Source: CSP1-8 sp049688015
Lineage (GTDB): Bacteria; Desulfobacterota; Deferrimicrobia; Deferrimicrobiales; Deferrimicrobiaceae
Direction of reading: 5' to 3'
Assembly (NCBI GenBank): GCA_049688015.1
Contig: JBAVJZ010000100.1
Coordinates: 1-12,717 of the forward strand
Length of the DNA stretch: 12,717 bases
Positions within the stretch are counted from its first letter, which is position 1. Each line of letters begins with the position of its first letter. The translations under genes and the position numbers were made by a program. The notes below the pieces were generated by a model. It was given only the letters and a program-made list of their open reading frames with translations. It ran no database searches and was not told the origin of the DNA. Below are positions 4,758 through 12,502 of the stretch, piece after piece.

Positions 4758-6631
4758 ACTACGAGGACGGAGATGTTGAGCCGGTGGCGCAGTTCGTCGA
4801 TCGTCGAGCCGTGCAGCAAGTCGGAAAGACCGCGGTGGCCGTGGGAGCCGACGACGAGCAGTTCCACTCCGTGCCTCTCCACCATATCCGGGAGGACCCG
4901 GACCGGGCTGCCGAACCCCAGTTCGACCTCCACGTCCACGTCGTACTTGCCGAGATCGATGGCGTACCGTTTGAGGCGTTCCAGGTCTTTCCGGCTTTCC
5001 GTGTCGCCGATATCGTGCCCGAGCGCCAGTGCACCGGCGCTCTCGACCACGTGAACGAGGAGAAGGGTGCAACGCGCCGAGGCGGCCAGCGATGCGGCGC
5101 GGGCGAGCACTTCAAAATCGGTATCCCCGAAATCGAGCGCAGCCGCGATCTTGCCGAACGGTCGGGCAGGCTCCACGTCCTCCACCTCCGTCCCCGCGTG
5201 CACGTTCACAGGGTCCCGCCATTTCTTTTTCCCGAGAAGGAAGGGGTCGAGAAGGATGAAAAGAAGCAACACTCCTACCGCCGCCACGACGGGGACGGCA
5301 ACGCCTCGCGCCAGCATCCCGGTCGTCCCTTCCTTCCCCACCCACACGGCCACCTCGTCGATCACCAGCTTCGCGTTGAGGACGACGATGATCCCCGCCG
5401 TCGCCCAGGAGAGCAGCTTCACCCAGGGCCGGATCGCGAACGCCCCCATCAGCTTCCTGTCGCTCACCATGTGAATGAGAGGGATGACCGCGAACGAGAG
5501 CTGCAGGCTCAGCACGACCTGGCTCAGGACAAGCAGCGCCCCCGTCGACCGCTCCCCGAACAGGACGATCGTCAGGATGGCGGGAACGAGGGCCAGGGCG
5601 CGAGTGACGATGCGACGAAGCCACGGCCGCAGACGAATATTGACGAACCCCTCCATCACGATCTGGCCGGCCAGGGTCCCGGTGATCGTGGAGCTTTGTC
5701 CCGCGCTGATGAGGGCGACGGCAAAGAGGATCGGAGCGAGCCTGCTCCCCACGATGGGAGCGAGCAGCTTGTACGCGTCCTGGATCTCGGCCACGTCGAA
5801 GAGGCCCGCCCGGTGGAACACGGCCGCGGCCATGATCAGGATCGCCGCGTTGATGAAGAGGGCCAGGTTGAGTGCGACCACGGAATCGATCAGGTTGTAT
5901 TTCAGCGACTGGTGGATCCCGCGCGCGGTCTTCTCGACCCGGCGGGACTGCACCAGCGAGGAGTGCAGGTACAGGTTGTGCGGCATGACGGTGGCCCCCA
6001 GGATCCCGATGGCGAAATAGAGGGCGTCGGAATCGGGCAGCACAGGAAGGAGCCCGCGGGCGATCCCGGGCAGGTCCGGGCGGGACACGATGATCTCGAA
6101 CAGGAAGCAGCCTCCGATCGTAGCGACCAGGACCAGGATGAACGCCTCCATCTTCCGGATTCCGGCCTGGTGGAGAAACAGGATCAGGAAGGTGTCGAGG
6201 GCGGTGATCAGGACCCCGTACAGGAGGGGGATGCCGAACAGCAGCTCCAGACCGATAGCCGACCCGACCACCTCGGCGAGGTCGGTCGCCGCTATGGCGA
6301 TCTCGCACAGGATCCACAGGGCGAAATTGACAGGTCCCGGGTACCGGTCCCGGCACGCCTGGGCCAGGTCGCGCCCGGAAACAAGCCCCAGGCGGGCGGA
6401 AAGACTCTGCAGGAGGATCGCCATGGCGTTGGACATGACCAGGACCCAGACGAGGGCATATCCGTACCGGGAACCCGCCGCAAGGTCGGTCGCCCAGTTC
6501 CCCGGGTCCATGTACCCCACCGCCACGAGATAGGCGGGGCCGGCGAAAGCGAACATTCGCCGCACGAACCCCCGCGTCCCGGGAACCGTCACCGTGGAGT
6601 GGACTTCCGAGAGGGATTTCTCCTCGTTCAT
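4733..6631 (-). CDS. mntH: Nramp-family Mn2+/Fe2+ transporter with C-terminal universal stress protein domain
   Basis: 632 aa, about 200 longer than ordinary MntH. Residues 25-465 are the Nramp transporter with about 11 TM helices. DPGN at 42-45 in TM1 (Asp42, Asn45) and AxxMPHN at 213-219 in TM6 (Met216) are the metal-binding residues, and the retained methionine fits Mn2+/Fe2+ selectivity. The transporter is a proton-coupled importer in the inner membrane. After a loop at about 470-490, residues 493-627 form a UspA fold with the ATP-binding pattern G-2x-G-9x-GS (Gly595, Gly598, Gly608-Ser609) and the final strand ISVLVVG. The cytoplasmic USP domain may tune transport in response to nucleotide state (inference). 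ATG 6631 overlaps the kinase stop by ATGA, with AAGGA as ribosome site, so it is the third gene of the regulator-kinase-transporter operon. Confidence 0.93.
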   Translation of the reverse strand: MNEEKSLSEVHSTVTVPGTRGFVRRMFAFAGPAYLVAVGYMDPGNWATDLAAGSRYGYALVWVLVMSNAMAILLQSLSARLGLVSGRDLAQACRDRYPGPVNFALWILCEIAIAATDLAEVVGSAIGLELLFGIPLLYGVLITALDTFLILFLHQAGIRKMEAFILVLVATIGGCFLFEIIVSRPDLPGIARGLLPVLPDSDALYFAIGILGATVMPHNLYLHSSLVQSRRVEKTARGIHQSLKYNLIDSVVALNLALFINAAILIMAAAVFHRAGLFDVAEIQDAYKLLAPIVGSRLAPILFAVALISAGQSSTITGTLAGQIVMEGFVNIRLRPWLRRIVTRALALVPAILTIVLFGERSTGALLVLSQVVLSLQLSFAVIPLIHMVSDRKLMGAFAIRPWVKLLSWATAGIIVVLNAKLVIDEVAVWVGKEGTTGMLARGVAVPVVAAVGVLLLFILLDPFLLGKKKWRDPVNVHAGTEVEDVEPARPFGKIAAALDFGDTDFEVLARAASLAASARCTLLLVHVVESAGALALGHDIGDTESRKDLERLKRYAIDLGKYDVDVEVELGFGSPVRVLPDMVERHGVELLVVGSHGHRGLSDLLHGSTIDELRHRLNISVLVVGRPGSEA

Positions 6632-7782
6632 CCGTCGTCCTTTTCGCCCGGGAGGGTGAGGGTAAACTCGACACCCCCGCTCTCCGGAAGGTTGCGGACG
6701 GACAGAAGCCCGTCATGCTGGTCGGCGATCCGCGAACAGATGGAGAGCCCCAGTCCCGTCCCGCCGTCCTTCGTAGTGTAGAAGGGATCGAAGATCCTTT
6801 CCATCTGGTCGTGCGGGATCGGCGGCCCGTCGTTGCGGAGGGCGACGCAGAAATATTCTTTCCCGCCCTGCCGCTCGGGAACCACGGAGAAGGAGAGCGT
6901 GCCGCTTCCACGCCCGGCCATCGCCTGCACCCCGTTGATGGCGATGTTGAGAAGGACCTGGATCAGTTGGTCAGCGTCGCCCATGACCACGGGGGCATTC
7001 CTCCCGCCGTACCGGCGGATCTCCGTCGTCACGCCTTCCCTGCGGGCCTGCGTCTCCACCAGCGATGCTACGCGCCGTACCACTTCCCGCAGGTCGAGCG
7101 GGCGCCGGTCGGAAGGAGCCGGCCTGGCGAACGTGAGAAACCGCTCGGCGCTCTGCGCCAGCCGGTCGATCTCCTCCATGTGGATATCCAGCATCCGGCG
7201 CTCGGGGGCCTCGGGAGGAATCGCGTCCCGAAGAATCTCGGCCGTTCCCTTCATCGTGTGGAGAGGGTTCTTGATCTCGTGAGCGATCCCCGCCGTGAGT
7301 TCCCCCAGCGCACCCAGCCGCCCCGCCCGGATGAGCTGCGACTCGATCCGCCGCTGCTCCTCCAGCGCCTCGGAAAGATCCCTCGCGAGACGTTCCTGCT
7401 TCCCCCGCTCCCGGCGTTCCCGGTCGACGAGCATCCCCGCCACCACGGCCACGATATTATAGAGGACGATCTCCAGCCCCTTCTCCAGGGCGTCCCCCGG
7501 ATCCTGCGCCACGAGACTCAGGAACGCATGGGGAATGTAGATGAACGACGCGAAGACGGACATGGAAATCCCGCCGCGCACCCCCTCCGAAAATGCCGCG
7601 AAAAGGATCGGGAGGTAGTACAGCCGCCGGAGGACGTCGTGCGCCCAGACGTATCGCGTCGTCGTCAGGTAATGGAGGACCGTTATCAGAAGGCACGGGA
7701 ACCACGCGACGAGAAGCATCCTCGTCGAAAACACGGGCCGAAGATCGTCCGCCAGCCCCCTGATCAGGCCCCTTTCAGGCAT
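6628..7782 (-). CDS. Membrane-bound sensor histidine kinase (NtrB-like)
   Basis: 384 aa. The N-terminal sensor part holds about four TM segments (roughly 22-40, 53-66, 68-90 and 103-120) with very short loops and no PAS or large periplasmic domain, suggesting membrane-embedded sensing. A basic coiled-coil stretch (120-155) leads to the dimerisation domain with the phospho-acceptor His168 in ELTAGIAHEIKNPLH. The ATPase domain shows the N box (LLNIAINGVQAM, about 277-288), an atypical G1 box (NDGPPIP, 317-323, instead of DxGxGI), the F box (FDPFYTTK, from 331) and the G2 box (GGTGLGLS). It overlaps the response regulator gene by 8 nt upstream and the Nramp gene by 4 nt downstream. The partner is therefore almost certainly the NtrC-type regulator, and the signal may concern metal availability or membrane state (inference). 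Confidence 0.93.
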   Translation of the reverse strand: MPERGLIRGLADDLRPVFSTRMLLVAWFPCLLITVLHYLTTTRYVWAHDVLRRLYYLPILFAAFSEGVRGGISMSVFASFIYIPHAFLSLVAQDPGDALEKGLEIVLYNIVAVVAGMLVDRERRERGKQERLARDLSEALEEQRRIESQLIRAGRLGALGELTAGIAHEIKNPLHTMKGTAEILRDAIPPEAPERRMLDIHMEEIDRLAQSAERFLTFARPAPSDRRPLDLREVVRRVASLVETQARREGVTTEIRRYGGRNAPVVMGDADQLIQVLLNIAINGVQAMAGRGSGTLSFSVVPERQGGKEYFCVALRNDGPPIPHDQMERIFDPFYTTKDGGTGLGLSICSRIADQHDGLLSVRNLPESGGVEFTLTLPGEKDDG

Positions 7783-9145
7783 CGCGCCTTATGCCATACT
7801 TCTCGATGCGGTAGACGAGAATATGCCGGGGGACGTTGAGATAGGCGGCAGCCTGGGTGATGTTTCCCCCTTTGAGGCGCAGAGCGCGTTCGATCACCTT
7901 TTTCTCGAGGTCCACAAGGGAGAGACCCCCGGGGGGAAGAGGAGGCCAATCGTTCGCGAACCCTTCCTCCGACCGCTCGCCCGGCCGGAACGAGGCGGGA
8001 ACCGGGGGAAGATCCTCCACGGAGACCTCCTTGCCCTTGCAAAGGATCACCATCCGCTCGCAGGCGTTCTTGAGCTCCCGGACGTTCCCCGGCCAAGAGC
8101 GCGACGCAAGAACCTCCATCACCTTCCCCGGAACGGAGATATCGCGATCCGGGCTGGTCTCGTTCATGAAATGCTCCACCAGGGGAGGGATGTCCTCCGG
8201 CCTGTCCCGGAGAGGAGGTACGCGGATCTCTACCACGTTCAGCCGGTAATACAGATCCTCGCGAAACGTTCCTTCCCGGATCCGTTCCAGAAGGTCCCGG
8301 TTGGTCGCCACCAGGATTCGCACGTCGACGGGGATCGGCTTGTCGCCTCCCACCTCGTCCACCACCTTCTCCTGGAGGACGCGGAGCAGTTTCGCCTGGA
8401 GAGGCAAGGGCATCTCGCCGATCTCGTCGAGGAACAACGTGCCTCCCCCGGCCTGGCGGAACCGACCAAGGCGGTCCCGGACGGCGCCGGTAAACGCTCC
8501 TCGCGCATGCCCGAAAAGCTCCGATTCGAGCAACTCTGCGGGAATCGCCGCGCAGTTGACCGCGATGAACGGCGCCGTCGCCCGGGATGAGTGCACGTGG
8601 ATCCGCCGGGCCACGGCCTCCTTGCCGGTACCGCTCTCCCCCGTGATCAGGACGGTGGCGTCGGTACCGGCCACCCGGTCGGCCATTTCCAGGATCCGCT
8701 TCATTGCGGCGGATACATTTACGATGTCCCGTTCCACTCCTTTCGCCCGTATCCGCAGATCCCGGACCTCCGCGTTGAGGCGTTTCCGCTCGAGGGCCTT
8801 TTCGACTGCCAGGAGCAGCTGGTCCCGGTGGAACGGTTTCCCTATGAAGTCGTCCGCCCCTTCCTTCATCGCCTCCACCGCCGTTTCCACATTCCCGAAG
8901 GCGGTGATGACGAGCACGGGGATATCCTTCGATTGCGTCCGGATGCGACGCAGCACCTCGATCCCGGAGATCCCCGGCATCTTGACATCCGTGATCACCA
9001 GGTCGAACTTCTCCGGGGAGAAGGCGGCAAGCCCTTCCACTCCGTCGGAGGCGGTCTCCACCTTGCATCCTGCCTTCCGCAGGTTGAACAGGGCCACCTC
9101 CCGGCCTGCCCGGTCGTCGTCGATGAAGAGAATGCGTCCGGCCAT
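7775..9145 (-). CDS. NtrC-family sigma54-dependent response regulator
   Basis: 456 aa, full length. The receiver domain (1-120) has the acidic pocket Asp9-Asp11, phospho-acceptor Asp53 (ITDVKMPG), Thr81 and Lys103. The AAA+ domain (about 143-365) has Walker A GESGTGK (169-175), an intact GAFTGA loop (216-221) needed to contact sigma54, Walker B GGTLFLDE (234-241) and WPGNVREL (351-358). A Fis-type HTH closes the protein (about 425-450, NITQAAAYLNVPRHILVYRI). Phosphorylated by the adjacent kinase, it should activate sigma54 promoters. ATG 9145 has GAGG close upstream. It is the first gene of the three-gene operon, 100 nt downstream of the transglutaminase gene. I found no clear TGGCAC-N5-TTGC site in the intergenic regions here, so its targets may lie outside the window. 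Confidence 0.95.
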   Translation of the reverse strand: MAGRILFIDDDRAGREVALFNLRKAGCKVETASDGVEGLAAFSPEKFDLVITDVKMPGISGIEVLRRIRTQSKDIPVLVITAFGNVETAVEAMKEGADDFIGKPFHRDQLLLAVEKALERKRLNAEVRDLRIRAKGVERDIVNVSAAMKRILEMADRVAGTDATVLITGESGTGKEAVARRIHVHSSRATAPFIAVNCAAIPAELLESELFGHARGAFTGAVRDRLGRFRQAGGGTLFLDEIGEMPLPLQAKLLRVLQEKVVDEVGGDKPIPVDVRILVATNRDLLERIREGTFREDLYYRLNVVEIRVPPLRDRPEDIPPLVEHFMNETSPDRDISVPGKVMEVLASRSWPGNVRELKNACERMVILCKGKEVSVEDLPPVPASFRPGERSEEGFANDWPPLPPGGLSLVDLEKKVIERALRLKGGNITQAAAYLNVPRHILVYRIEKYGIRRDA

Positions 9146-9191
9146 CGTTCCTCAGTGTCCCTCGTCCGTCTTGCGCCCCTGCCGTATGCCA

Positions 9192-9222
9192 ATTCTACAC
9201 GCCCCGCTCGCTCCTTGCCCAA
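9192..9222 (-). promoter_or_regulatory. Weak candidate promoter for the regulator-kinase-transporter operon
   Basis: On the minus strand, TTGGGC (9222-9217) and TAGAAT (9197-9192) lie in the 100-nt gap before the response regulator. The 19-nt spacer is longer than ideal. Co-transcription from the transglutaminase gene is the alternative. Confidence 0.22.
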
Positions 9223-9245
9223 CGGTCTTTTCCGACTGCCGGGGA

Positions 9246-10301
9246 TCACATCTGCCGGAAACCGATCGTGTATCCGATGTTGAACCCGTACAGGTCCTCG
9301 TTCAGCGCCTTGCCGTCCGCCTCCGCGTAGGGGTACATGAAATAGGCGAGCGGCTCCCCCGCCTGCGGCGGGTTGAGGACGACGTCCTTCCCCGTCCCGA
9401 ACTCGACCCGGTTCGCGTCCACCGCACCGAAGTAGTATATCCGGTAAGGATTCGCCTCTTCCAAAGTGATCTTTTTCTCGAGTATGATCTTCCGCACGTC
9501 CGCGGGATCGACGACGACCCATCCCTTGCCGGGAAGATAGAACTCCGCCCAGCAGTGCTGCCACCTGGTGATCTCCCCCTCCTTTCCCGAAGGCAGGCGG
9601 AGGCCGAAGATCTCCCGCGCAGGGACACCGGCCGCCCGCGCAAGGGCAACAAAAACGGAATGTATGTCCGCGCACTTACCGCCCAGGGTCCCGAGAAGAA
9701 CCTCGACCTCGCCCAACCCGCATCCCTTCACGTTGGGGTCGCGGTGCATGTTCTCCACGATCCAGTCGTATATGGCCTGCGCCTTTCCGAGGATCGAGGG
9801 TTTCCCCCGCGTGATGTCGTCCGCAAGCGCCTTTATTTTTTCCTCTGTCGGTCCTGATGCGGTGGGACCCAGGTATGCACGGAACTCTCCACGGGACAGA
9901 GGGAATTCTTTCGGGGGAAAATCCTTGTCCATCACCTCCTTCCGGGTGACGCGGAACGAGTAGGAGAGCGTCCGGTCCTTGGCCGGCCGGTCCCATCTGG
10001 CGTACAGGATGCTCTCGCCGGACTTTCCCAGCCGGTAGACCCCCATGTCGGCATAATCCCCCTTGACGACGACGTCTGTGATCTCCTGGTTTTCGTCCGA
10101 CATGGGATAGGGTAGCCACAGCCTCACTTCCTTTGCCCCGGCCGGCGCCTTGAGGTGTACGTCAACGGTCACCACTCCCCTCTTTTCTTTCGCGGGGGAG
10201 GCTTGGGGAAAAAGTAACAGGAAGAGGAATGTCAGCGGAATGAACAGCGGAGCGGTCGGGAACCTGCGGGAAGCAACAATCGATCGAATATTCGACGACA
10301 T
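9246..10301 (-). CDS. Secreted transglutaminase-like cysteine protein
   Basis: 351 aa. ATG 10301 has an excellent AAAAGGAGGT eight nt upstream. A long signal sequence or anchor (basic start, hydrophobic 19-31, possible cleavage near QASPA37) sends it to the periplasm. Residues 40-135 form a beta-rich N-terminal region (GAKEVRLWLPYP at 55-66). The transglutaminase-like core follows, with the full triad: Cys210 (GGKCADIH), His249 (RWQHCWAE) and Asp265 (WVVVDPAD). Bacterial members act as thiol proteases, peptide cross-linkers or amide hydrolases, and the substrate here is unknown. The C-terminal 80 residues are Tyr- and Phe-rich and end in GYTIGFRQM. It lies upstream of, and on the same strand as, the two-component operon (100-nt gap), so it may be co-transcribed with it. 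Confidence 0.88.
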   Translation of the reverse strand: MSSNIRSIVASRRFPTAPLFIPLTFLFLLLFPQASPAKEKRGVVTVDVHLKAPAGAKEVRLWLPYPMSDENQEITDVVVKGDYADMGVYRLGKSGESILYARWDRPAKDRTLSYSFRVTRKEVMDKDFPPKEFPLSRGEFRAYLGPTASGPTEEKIKALADDITRGKPSILGKAQAIYDWIVENMHRDPNVKGCGLGEVEVLLGTLGGKCADIHSVFVALARAAGVPAREIFGLRLPSGKEGEITRWQHCWAEFYLPGKGWVVVDPADVRKIILEKKITLEEANPYRIYYFGAVDANRVEFGTGKDVVLNPPQAGEPLAYFMYPYAEADGKALNEDLYGFNIGYTIGFRQM

Positions 10302-10632
10302 CGGAGGCGACCTCCTTTTCCGGATTTTGCCGGATGCACCGGCATTCCTTCATTCCCCCGCCGACCGGCGGGCATTCCCCGGTCTCATTGAGAGGTGCGG
10401 GAACGAAACATCGCATCCGTCAAGAAGATCACCCCCTTCCTGCTCGCACGTATCACAAGTACATCGCACGAAGACTTCCTGATGGATGGGATTCGAATCT
10501 GCCCGGAGACGATTCCTGCCGCGGGGAAAACGGGGCAGGGAACCCCGCGGTCCCCGACCGGGCCCGAGAAAACGGCACGCGTCCGGTCGGATATCCGAAA
10601 TCAACGCGATGAGGACGATACCGGGTCGATCG
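10302..10632. other. Intergenic region upstream of the transglutaminase gene, no convincing gene
   Basis: 331 nt. It holds the ribosome site of the transglutaminase gene, a short perfect hairpin at 10357-10372 (CCCGCC / GGCGGG) about 56 nt before that start codon, and the 8-bp inverted repeat at 10519-10550. Small open frames on both strands have no ribosome site and low-complexity Arg/Pro-rich translations. ATTCGAAT near 10490 resembles a tRNA T-loop, but no flanking stems form. Confidence 0.6.
10519..10550 (-). terminator. Inverted repeat downstream of the DUF2061 gene
   Basis: CCGCGGGG (10519-10526) and CCCCGCGG (10543-10550) form a perfect 8-bp stem around a 16-nt loop, about 80 nt past the DUF2061 stop. 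In the minus-strand transcript no U-tract follows, so termination is uncertain. Confidence 0.3.
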
Positions 10633-10854
10633 TCAGATCTGGTATTCCGGCGGACGGACCTGTCCGAAGCGGATCTTCGACCACATCCGCTCGTGCAGAT
10701 AATACGTGAAGAATTTTACGAGGGAGTCACCCAGCCCGACCGTGATCGCCATATCGACGCGGCCTGTGACCACGAAAGCGACGCCTCCCGTAATCAGCGT
10801 TGCCACCACCCGCCAGCTGATCGTTTTCAGGATGCTTCGTCTTTGAGTATCCAT
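10633..10854 (-). CDS. DUF2061 family small membrane protein
   Basis: 73 aa, the usual size for DUF2061. The family pattern is clear: RRSILKTISWRVVATLITG at 5-23, a hydrophobic segment continuing to about 30, TGRVDMAITVGLGDSLVKFFTYYLHERMW around a second membrane segment, and a short C-terminal tail with IRFGQ. Two TM helices are likely. The function of the family is not established. ATG 10854 has AGGA 5 nt upstream, and the gene sits behind a consensus sigma70 promoter, so strong constitutive expression is expected. It is a single gene followed by a hairpin. Confidence 0.85.
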   Translation of the reverse strand: MDTQRRSILKTISWRVVATLITGGVAFVVTGRVDMAITVGLGDSLVKFFTYYLHERMWSKIRFGQVRPPEYQI

Positions 10855-10886
10855 TAAAATCCTATATGGTAAATAGAGTAAATGGA

Positions 10887-10914
10887 ATTATAGGACGGCA
10901 GGAGGGGATGTCAA
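10887..10914 (-). promoter_or_regulatory. Consensus sigma70 promoter of the DUF2061 gene
   Basis: On the minus strand TTGACA (10914-10909) and TATAAT (10892-10887) both match consensus exactly, with a 16-nt spacer. The stretch just upstream (about 10915-10955) is strongly AT-rich and could act as an UP element. The predicted start site lies about 25 nt before the ATG. Confidence 0.8.
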
Positions 10915-11097
10915 GATTCAAAACACGAATTTCATATATATTATAGATACTTGAGCAGGCAGGGACAAACAGGACGCCGTAATCCGGGAAGGGGTGCCCC
11001 TGGCGAAGGGACTTCCCAGGAAGGCGCAGTACCTCCTCCGGTTCCTCTCGGGTTGTCGTCCGTATCGACCATTCCGGACCGATCCACGGGAAGAACG

Positions 11098-11123
11098 GTC
11101 GCCCTTGCACCAGGCAACCTTAC
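11098..11123 (-). promoter_or_regulatory. Weak GTAAGG-type element, no clear target
   Basis: GTAAGG (11123-11118) is followed after 13 nt by GGGCGAC (11104-11098), differing from CGRNGAC at one base. The nearest minus-strand gene, DUF2061, starts about 245 nt away and has its own consensus promoter, so this may be a chance match. Confidence 0.2.
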
Positions 11124-11233
11124 CAGGACCCGGCACGGCTCGCTCGTCGCCGGACACTCCACCGCCGTATCACGGCAGAGGCGTTCTGGATGCGGATGGT
11201 GCGTGTTGTTAGACTGACACCGGGGAGGATTCC

Positions 11234-12442
11234 GTGGACTTCGGGCGCAAGGACGTGATCGCGGCAAAGCAGCGTGTCTACGGGCTGGCGTACGCCACCC
11301 CGCTGGTCGAGGAAGCCCCGCTGTCCGAACGGGCGGGCGGAAGGGTTCTCTCCAAACTGGAAAACCTCCAGAATTCGGGGTCATTCAAGATCCGGGGCGC
11401 CGCCAGCAAGGTGCTCGCCCTGGACCGTACCCGGGTGTCCGGCGTCATCGCGGCAAGCGCGGGGAACCATGCCCGCGGCGTCGCCCGCGCCGCGAAAGAG
11501 GCGGGCATCCCGGCGACCCTCGTGATGCCCCTGTGGGCCCCGGTGTCCAAGTCGGCCGCCGCCCGGCGCGAAGGCGGGGAGAACACCCGCATCATCCATC
11601 ACGGGGAAACATTCGACGACGCGGCAAGACACGCCGCCTGCCTGGCGCAGGATTCCGGGCTTGTCATGGTGCACCCCTTCGACGACCCGCTGGTGATCGC
11701 CGGGCAGGGGACGCTGGGGGTGGAACTCGTCGAGGAGATCGGCCCTCCCGGAACGGTCTACGTCCCCGTGGGCGGTGGGGGGCTTCTGGCCGGGATCGGG
11801 GCGGCAGTGAAGGAGATCTACCCGGATGCGGAACTCGTGGCGGTACAGGCAAAAGGGGCCTCATCTCTCCTGCCGTCCCTTGAAGCGGGACGGCTCGTGG
11901 AGTGCCCGGAGACGCGCACGATCGCGGACGGCATCGCGGTGACATCCTTGAGCGAGCGAACCTTCGAGGCCGCAAGGCGGTGGGTCGACGACGTCGTCAC
12001 CGTGGACGACGAGGAGATCGCTGCGGCGATCCTGTACGCTCTTGAAGAGATGAAGACCACGCTGGAGGGCGCGGGTGCCGCTCCGCTGGCGGCGGTGCTT
12101 TATAAGCGTCCGCCGACGCGGTTTCCCGCCGTAATGGTGCTTTCGGGAGGGAACATCGACGTCAACTTCCTCTCCCGGATCACCGAGCGAGGGCTGTTCC
12201 GCTCGGGGCGCCTTATCCGATTGCGGTTCCTCATCCCGGACCGGCCCGGTTCCCTCGCCGCCCTGCTCGCCGCGGTCGCCGGGGAACGGTCGAACGTGAT
12301 CAGCATCGGGCACGACCGTCTCCCTTCCGACTGTCCGCCGGGGTACTCGACCGTCGTCCTCCTCCTCGAGACGCGCGACCGTGCCCACGGGGAGGAGCTC
12401 GCGGCCCGCCTGGAGGAGCAGGGATTCCGGAATACGAGCTGA
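11234..12442 (+). CDS. ilvA: Threonine ammonia-lyase (PLP-dependent) with C-terminal ACT domain
   Basis: 402 aa, matching the single-ACT form of threonine dehydratase. It uses a GTG start at 11234 with GGGGAGG five nt upstream. The fold-type II PLP domain (about 10-315) shows the Schiff-base Lys52 in NSGSFKIRGA, SAGNHA (75-80), the phosphate-binding loop GGGGLL (180-185) and SGGN (304-307). The ACT domain at about 328-400 (IRLRFLIPDRPGSLAALL) suggests allosteric control by an amino acid. The enzyme deaminates L-threonine to 2-oxobutanoate and ammonia in the cytoplasm, the entry to isoleucine synthesis; a catabolic role cannot be excluded. The segment after Lys106 (REGGENTRIIHHGE) appears about two residues longer than the usual YGAEVVLHG-like pattern. 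The neighbouring CDF gene follows 60 nt downstream on the same strand. Confidence 0.92.
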   Translation: MDFGRKDVIAAKQRVYGLAYATPLVEEAPLSERAGGRVLSKLENLQNSGSFKIRGAASKVLALDRTRVSGVIAASAGNHARGVARAAKEAGIPATLVMPLWAPVSKSAAARREGGENTRIIHHGETFDDAARHAACLAQDSGLVMVHPFDDPLVIAGQGTLGVELVEEIGPPGTVYVPVGGGGLLAGIGAAVKEIYPDAELVAVQAKGASSLLPSLEAGRLVECPETRTIADGIAVTSLSERTFEAARRWVDDVVTVDDEEIAAAILYALEEMKTTLEGAGAAPLAAVLYKRPPTRFPAVMVLSGGNIDVNFLSRITERGLFRSGRLIRLRFLIPDRPGSLAALLAAVAGERSNVISIGHDRLPSDCPPGYSTVVLLLETRDRAHGEELAARLEEQGFRNTS

Positions 12443-12502
12443 CCTTAGCTGCTCCCATTTTGCCGATTGCGTCTTTCTTCCCCGTACCGGAATCTAACGA
12501 CC

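Larger units (their letters stand above)
10855..11233. other. Intergenic region between divergent DUF2061 and threonine ammonia-lyase genes
   Basis: 379 nt. It contains the consensus promoter for DUF2061, an AT-rich island (about 10915-10955) that stands out from the GC-rich surroundings, a minus-strand GTAAGG...GGGCGAC element at 11123-11098, and the ribosome site GGGGAGG (11222-11228) of the threonine ammonia-lyase gene. A 43-codon minus-strand frame from about 11072 (MVDTDDNPRG...) lacks a good ribosome site. I see no recognisable promoter for the plus-strand gene. Confidence 0.55.

Noticed and set aside
3157..4779. A 540-codon plus-strand frame over the flavoprotein gene
   Set aside because: It is a +1 shadow of the flavoprotein. 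The latter has complete FAD, NAD and disulfide motifs.
4709..6781. A 690-codon plus-strand open frame opposite the Nramp gene
   Set aside because: It is longer than the real gene only because GC-rich third positions suppress stops. Its translation is charged, Asp/Arg/Gly-rich with no domain, while the minus strand gives a full Nramp-USP protein.
5112..6911. A 599-codon minus-strand frame overlapping the Nramp and kinase genes
   Set aside because: It is a shifted frame of the same strand, rich in Arg/Pro/Gly, with no ribosome site and crossing a well-defined gene junction.
7764..9068. A 434-codon minus-strand frame overlapping the response regulator
   Set aside because: It is an alternative frame of the NtrC-type gene; its Arg/Gly/Pro-rich translation shows no fold.
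9150..9245. Sigma54 (-24/-12) promoter before the response regulator
   Set aside because: TTGGCAT on the minus strand near 9187-9194 looks like a -24 box, but the GC of a -12 TTGC is missing at the required spacing.
9443..9470. Plus-strand GTAAGGATT inside the transglutaminase gene as another ECF promoter
   Set aside because: No CGRNGAC block follows at 12-13 nt and no plus-strand gene lies downstream.
10480..10505. tRNA-like T-loop sequence ATTCGAAT
   Set aside because: The sequence is palindromic, but neither strand gives a paired T-stem, anticodon arm or acceptor stem around it.
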